Positions 4,492 to 5,994 of a stretch of 5,994 bases of DNA are shown here, one piece after another (position 1 is the stretch's first letter; every line of letters starts with the position of its first letter). The position numbers and the translations under genes were made by a program. This stretch comes from Patescibacteria group bacterium (GTDB taxonomy: Bacteria > Patescibacteriota > Minisyncoccia > UBA9983): the NCBI GenBank assembly GCA_018901555.1, contig JAHIER010000036.1:1-5994 (forward strand), given 5' to 3'. The notes below the pieces were generated by a model, which saw nothing but the letters and a program-made list of their open reading frames with translations, was not told the DNA's origin and made no database searches.

Positions 4492-5814
4492 ATGTCTTCA
4501 GAAATAATAAAATTCGAAAATGTGAATTTCTTTTACGAGAAAGGCAGGCCAGCTGAAACCCAGGCTTTAAAAGATATAAATTTGAGCATAAAAAAAGGAG
4601 ACTATGTGGCTTTTTTCGGCCCTTCAGGTTGCGGTAAATCCACTCTTCTTTATACAATTGCTGGTATTGAGCAGGCTAGTTCTGGCAGAGTTTTGATTAA
4701 TAATAGAGATTTAACCGAATTTACAAAACAAGAATTGGCTATTTATCGTCAGATTGGAGTTGGAATAATCTTCCAAAATTTTAATCTTATCCCGTCTATT
4801 AATGTTTGGGAAAATATTGCTTTGCCAATGGCATTTTTGGGCATTTCTTTTGAAGTAAGAAAAAAGCGCGCCTTAACCATACTTGAACGGCTCGGTCTTA
4901 ATGGATTAGCCAATCGCTATCCGCATGAATTATCAGGGGGTCAACAGCAAAGAGTGGGAGTTGCCAGAGCTATGTCTAATAATCCTCCGCTTATTTTAGC
5001 TGATGAACCATTGGGCAATTTAGATTCAGTTAACGCTAATAAAGTTTTGGATTTTCTTAGAGAATTAAATCAAAAAGATGGCCAGACAATTGTTATGGTT
5101 ACTCATGAGGCTTGGAGCTTGAGAGATGTTCAAAAGATTTTTTATATGAGAGATGGAGTTATCACCAGGGTGGAAAGCAAAAGTCCGGAAACAATCAAAA
5201 AAGGCGCTTCTTCTTATTATTACAAAAAACTTTTTCCAGAATTGCCAGTGGCTGAAACTAGAGCCAAAACCATTGCTCAATATGTTTTGCGCGGTTATTC
5301 AGAAGAAGAAATTAAAAGATTGGAATATTTTTTAATTCAATTATTAAAAAAACAAATTGATTTGGATATTTTTAAAGCAGTTCTGGACAGGCCGTATAAA
5401 AATGGCGGAGTCGGGCTTTGGAGGCAAAAAGCAGAAAAATTAACAGCTGAAGTGGAAGAAATGATAAAAAGGGAAGAAAGCCTTAAAAGTCTTTTTGAAA
5501 GAATGAATAATAATCCCAATGCGCCAATTAAGGCGGAAATAGAAGATATCCAGAATTGGCTCACTAAGAGTTTTAAAGGAAAGATGACCGCCTATCAAAA
5601 ATTGCAAATCAGCGAGATAATAGAAGAAAGGCTGAGAAATGTAATAAATTCAGACCATTTTTTGAAAACTTTGAATTTGTCAAAATCTTTAGGCGGGGTT
5701 GGTTTAAAAATCGGGTCCAGTTTAAAAATGAAGGATAAATTGGAATCAATTTTAGGTCAAAAAGAAAAAGATAAAGAAAAAACAGAAGTTGAAAATATTA
5801 TAAGCCAAACATAA
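4492..5814 (+). CDS. MacB/LolD-type ABC ATPase with duplicated C-terminal extension
   Basis: The 440-residue protein starts with a complete ABC nucleotide-binding domain (about 5-228): Walker A GPSGCGKST (43-51), Q-loop Gln95, signature LSGGQ (147-151), Walker B LILADEP with catalytic Glu172, D-loop GNLD (175-178) and H-loop His205. The LSGGQQQRVGVARA and ADEPLGNLD strings are characteristic of the MacB/LolD/FtsE class, fitting the FtsX-type permease encoded divergently next to it. These ATPases usually end near residue 230. Here about 200 further residues follow, helical and charged, with no membrane segment. Within them two units (269-325 and 365-421) align without gaps, each with GGVGL (305-309 and 401-405). 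I do not recognise this region; it may be regulatory or bind a partner. The last 20 residues are lysine/glutamate-rich. The ATG at 4492 puts the domain start in the normal place. A response-regulator gene starts 8 bp after the stop. Confidence 0.95.
   Translation: MSSEIIKFENVNFFYEKGRPAETQALKDINLSIKKGDYVAFFGPSGCGKSTLLYTIAGIEQASSGRVLINNRDLTEFTKQELAIYRQIGVGIIFQNFNLIPSINVWENIALPMAFLGISFEVRKKRALTILERLGLNGLANRYPHELSGGQQQRVGVARAMSNNPPLILADEPLGNLDSVNANKVLDFLRELNQKDGQTIVMVTHEAWSLRDVQKIFYMRDGVITRVESKSPETIKKGASSYYYKKLFPELPVAETRAKTIAQYVLRGYSEEEIKRLEYFLIQLLKKQIDLDIFKAVLDRPYKNGGVGLWRQKAEKLTAEVEEMIKREESLKSLFERMNNNPNAPIKAEIEDIQNWLTKSFKGKMTAYQKLQISEIIEERLRNVINSDHFLKTLNLSKSLGGVGLKIGSSLKMKDKLESILGQKEKDKEKTEVENIISQT
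5296..5754 (+). repeat. Region with two diverged protein repeats in the ATPase extension
   Basis: Residues 269-325 (5296-5466) and 365-421 (5584-5754) align without gaps at an offset of 96 residues. By eye 12 of 57 positions are identical: L285/L381, I289/I385, D292/D388, F294/F390, L298/L394, the five residues of GGVGL, K316/K412 and E322/E418. Several other positions are conservative, including a 4-residue leucine/isoleucine spacing before the GGVGL. Codons for GGVGL differ between copies, so the duplication, if real, is old and not a recent DNA repeat. Confidence 0.55.
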
Positions 5815-5822
5815 AAAATAAT

Positions 5823-5994
5823 ATGTCGCAAAATAACAAAAGAAAAATATTATTAGTGGATGATGATGAATTTATAAAAATTCTTTTTAAAGATATTTTT
5901 TGGGTGCATGGAGATGAAGATTTATATGATGTTAAAGTGGTTTCAACAATAGAAGAAGCCAGAAGATTAATGAATGATCCGGAAACATGCCCAT
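5823..5994 (+). CDS. Response-regulator receiver protein, 3' part outside window
   Basis: The open frame starts at the ATG at 5823 and continues through the window edge after 57 codons. It opens with KRKILLVDDDEFIKILF, the beta-1 strand and acidic cluster (Asp13-Asp15) of a CheY-like receiver domain that holds the metal ion. A slightly long first-helix/loop segment follows (FWVHGDEDLYDVKVV), as seen in receivers of CPR genomes, then helix 2 (TIEEARRLMND). The phospho-accepting aspartate should lie just beyond the window, so neither function nor an output domain can be judged. It starts 8 bp after the ATPase stop on the same strand with no terminator between, so it is probably co-transcribed. 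No Shine-Dalgarno motif is visible. No histidine kinase gene is present in the window. Confidence 0.85.
   Translation, partial: MSQNNKRKILLVDDDEFIKILFKDIFWVHGDEDLYDVKVVSTIEEARRLMNDPETCP

Noticed and set aside
5065..5564. Frames at 5065-5280, 5153-5335 and 5337-5564
   Set aside because: They lie inside the ATPase gene in other frames. I also checked whether the long ATPase tail was a frameshift fusion, but it continues in the same frame with similar codon use.
1..5994. CRISPR array, transposase or insertion-sequence ends, or UGA recoding
   Set aside because: No regularly spaced direct repeats, no transposase motifs and no flanking terminal repeats were seen. All five complete genes end in TAA with no in-frame TGA, so the window does not show whether TGA is recoded.

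Overview
This window looks like a chromosomal segment of a small-genome, uncultured-type bacterium, most likely of the Candidate Phyla Radiation (Patescibacteria, Parcubacteria-like). This is inference. It rests on the resemblance of several products to protein types I associate with that group: a tiny CxxC-x18-CxxC protein, a secreted coiled-coil protein ending in an aromatic SLFGWF tail, a PKD-bearing subtilase with a short Cys-paired tail, and a response regulator directly behind an ABC ATPase. It also rests on the lack of Shine-Dalgarno motifs before all six start codons, the tight gene spacing and the exclusive use of TAA stops. No rRNA or other marker gene is present to confirm it.

Layout. 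Positions 1-337 hold no convincing gene. They contain a short tRNA-3'-end-like patch (239-266) and a perfect 14-bp hairpin (285-317) that probably terminates the leftward unit. A leftward two-gene unit follows. It encodes an exported subtilisin-like protease (2590 to 881) and, 27 bp further on, a small exported coiled-coil protein (853 to 338). A good sigma70-type promoter (2692-2664) precedes the protease. A 372-bp divergent intergenic region (2591-2962) also carries a rightward promoter (2837-2864) and an operator-like inverted repeat (2783-2799). The rightward promoter serves a 61-residue zinc-ribbon protein (2963-3148). This gene converges on an ABC permease gene (4473 to 3199), and a long bidirectional terminator hairpin (3151-3194) lies between them.

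The right half is an ABC exporter module of the MacB/LolD class, split over two diverging genes. The FtsX/MacB-type permease runs leftward from 4473. The ATPase runs rightward from 4492, with only 18 bp between the two start codons. The ATPase carries an extra ~200-residue C-terminal region in which I see two diverged copies of a ~57-residue unit, each with a GGVGL motif. A response-regulator receiver gene starts 8 bp after the ATPase and runs off the window.

How the genes may work together: permease and ATPase should form one membrane complex, and the receiver protein is probably co-expressed with the ATPase. The protease and the coiled-coil protein are both exported and probably made from one transcript. 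The left half is visibly richer in G+C than the right half. The most unusual items are the duplicated C-terminal region of the ATPase, the 18-bp divergent start region, and the protease with calcium-loop motifs on both sides of its catalytic serine.
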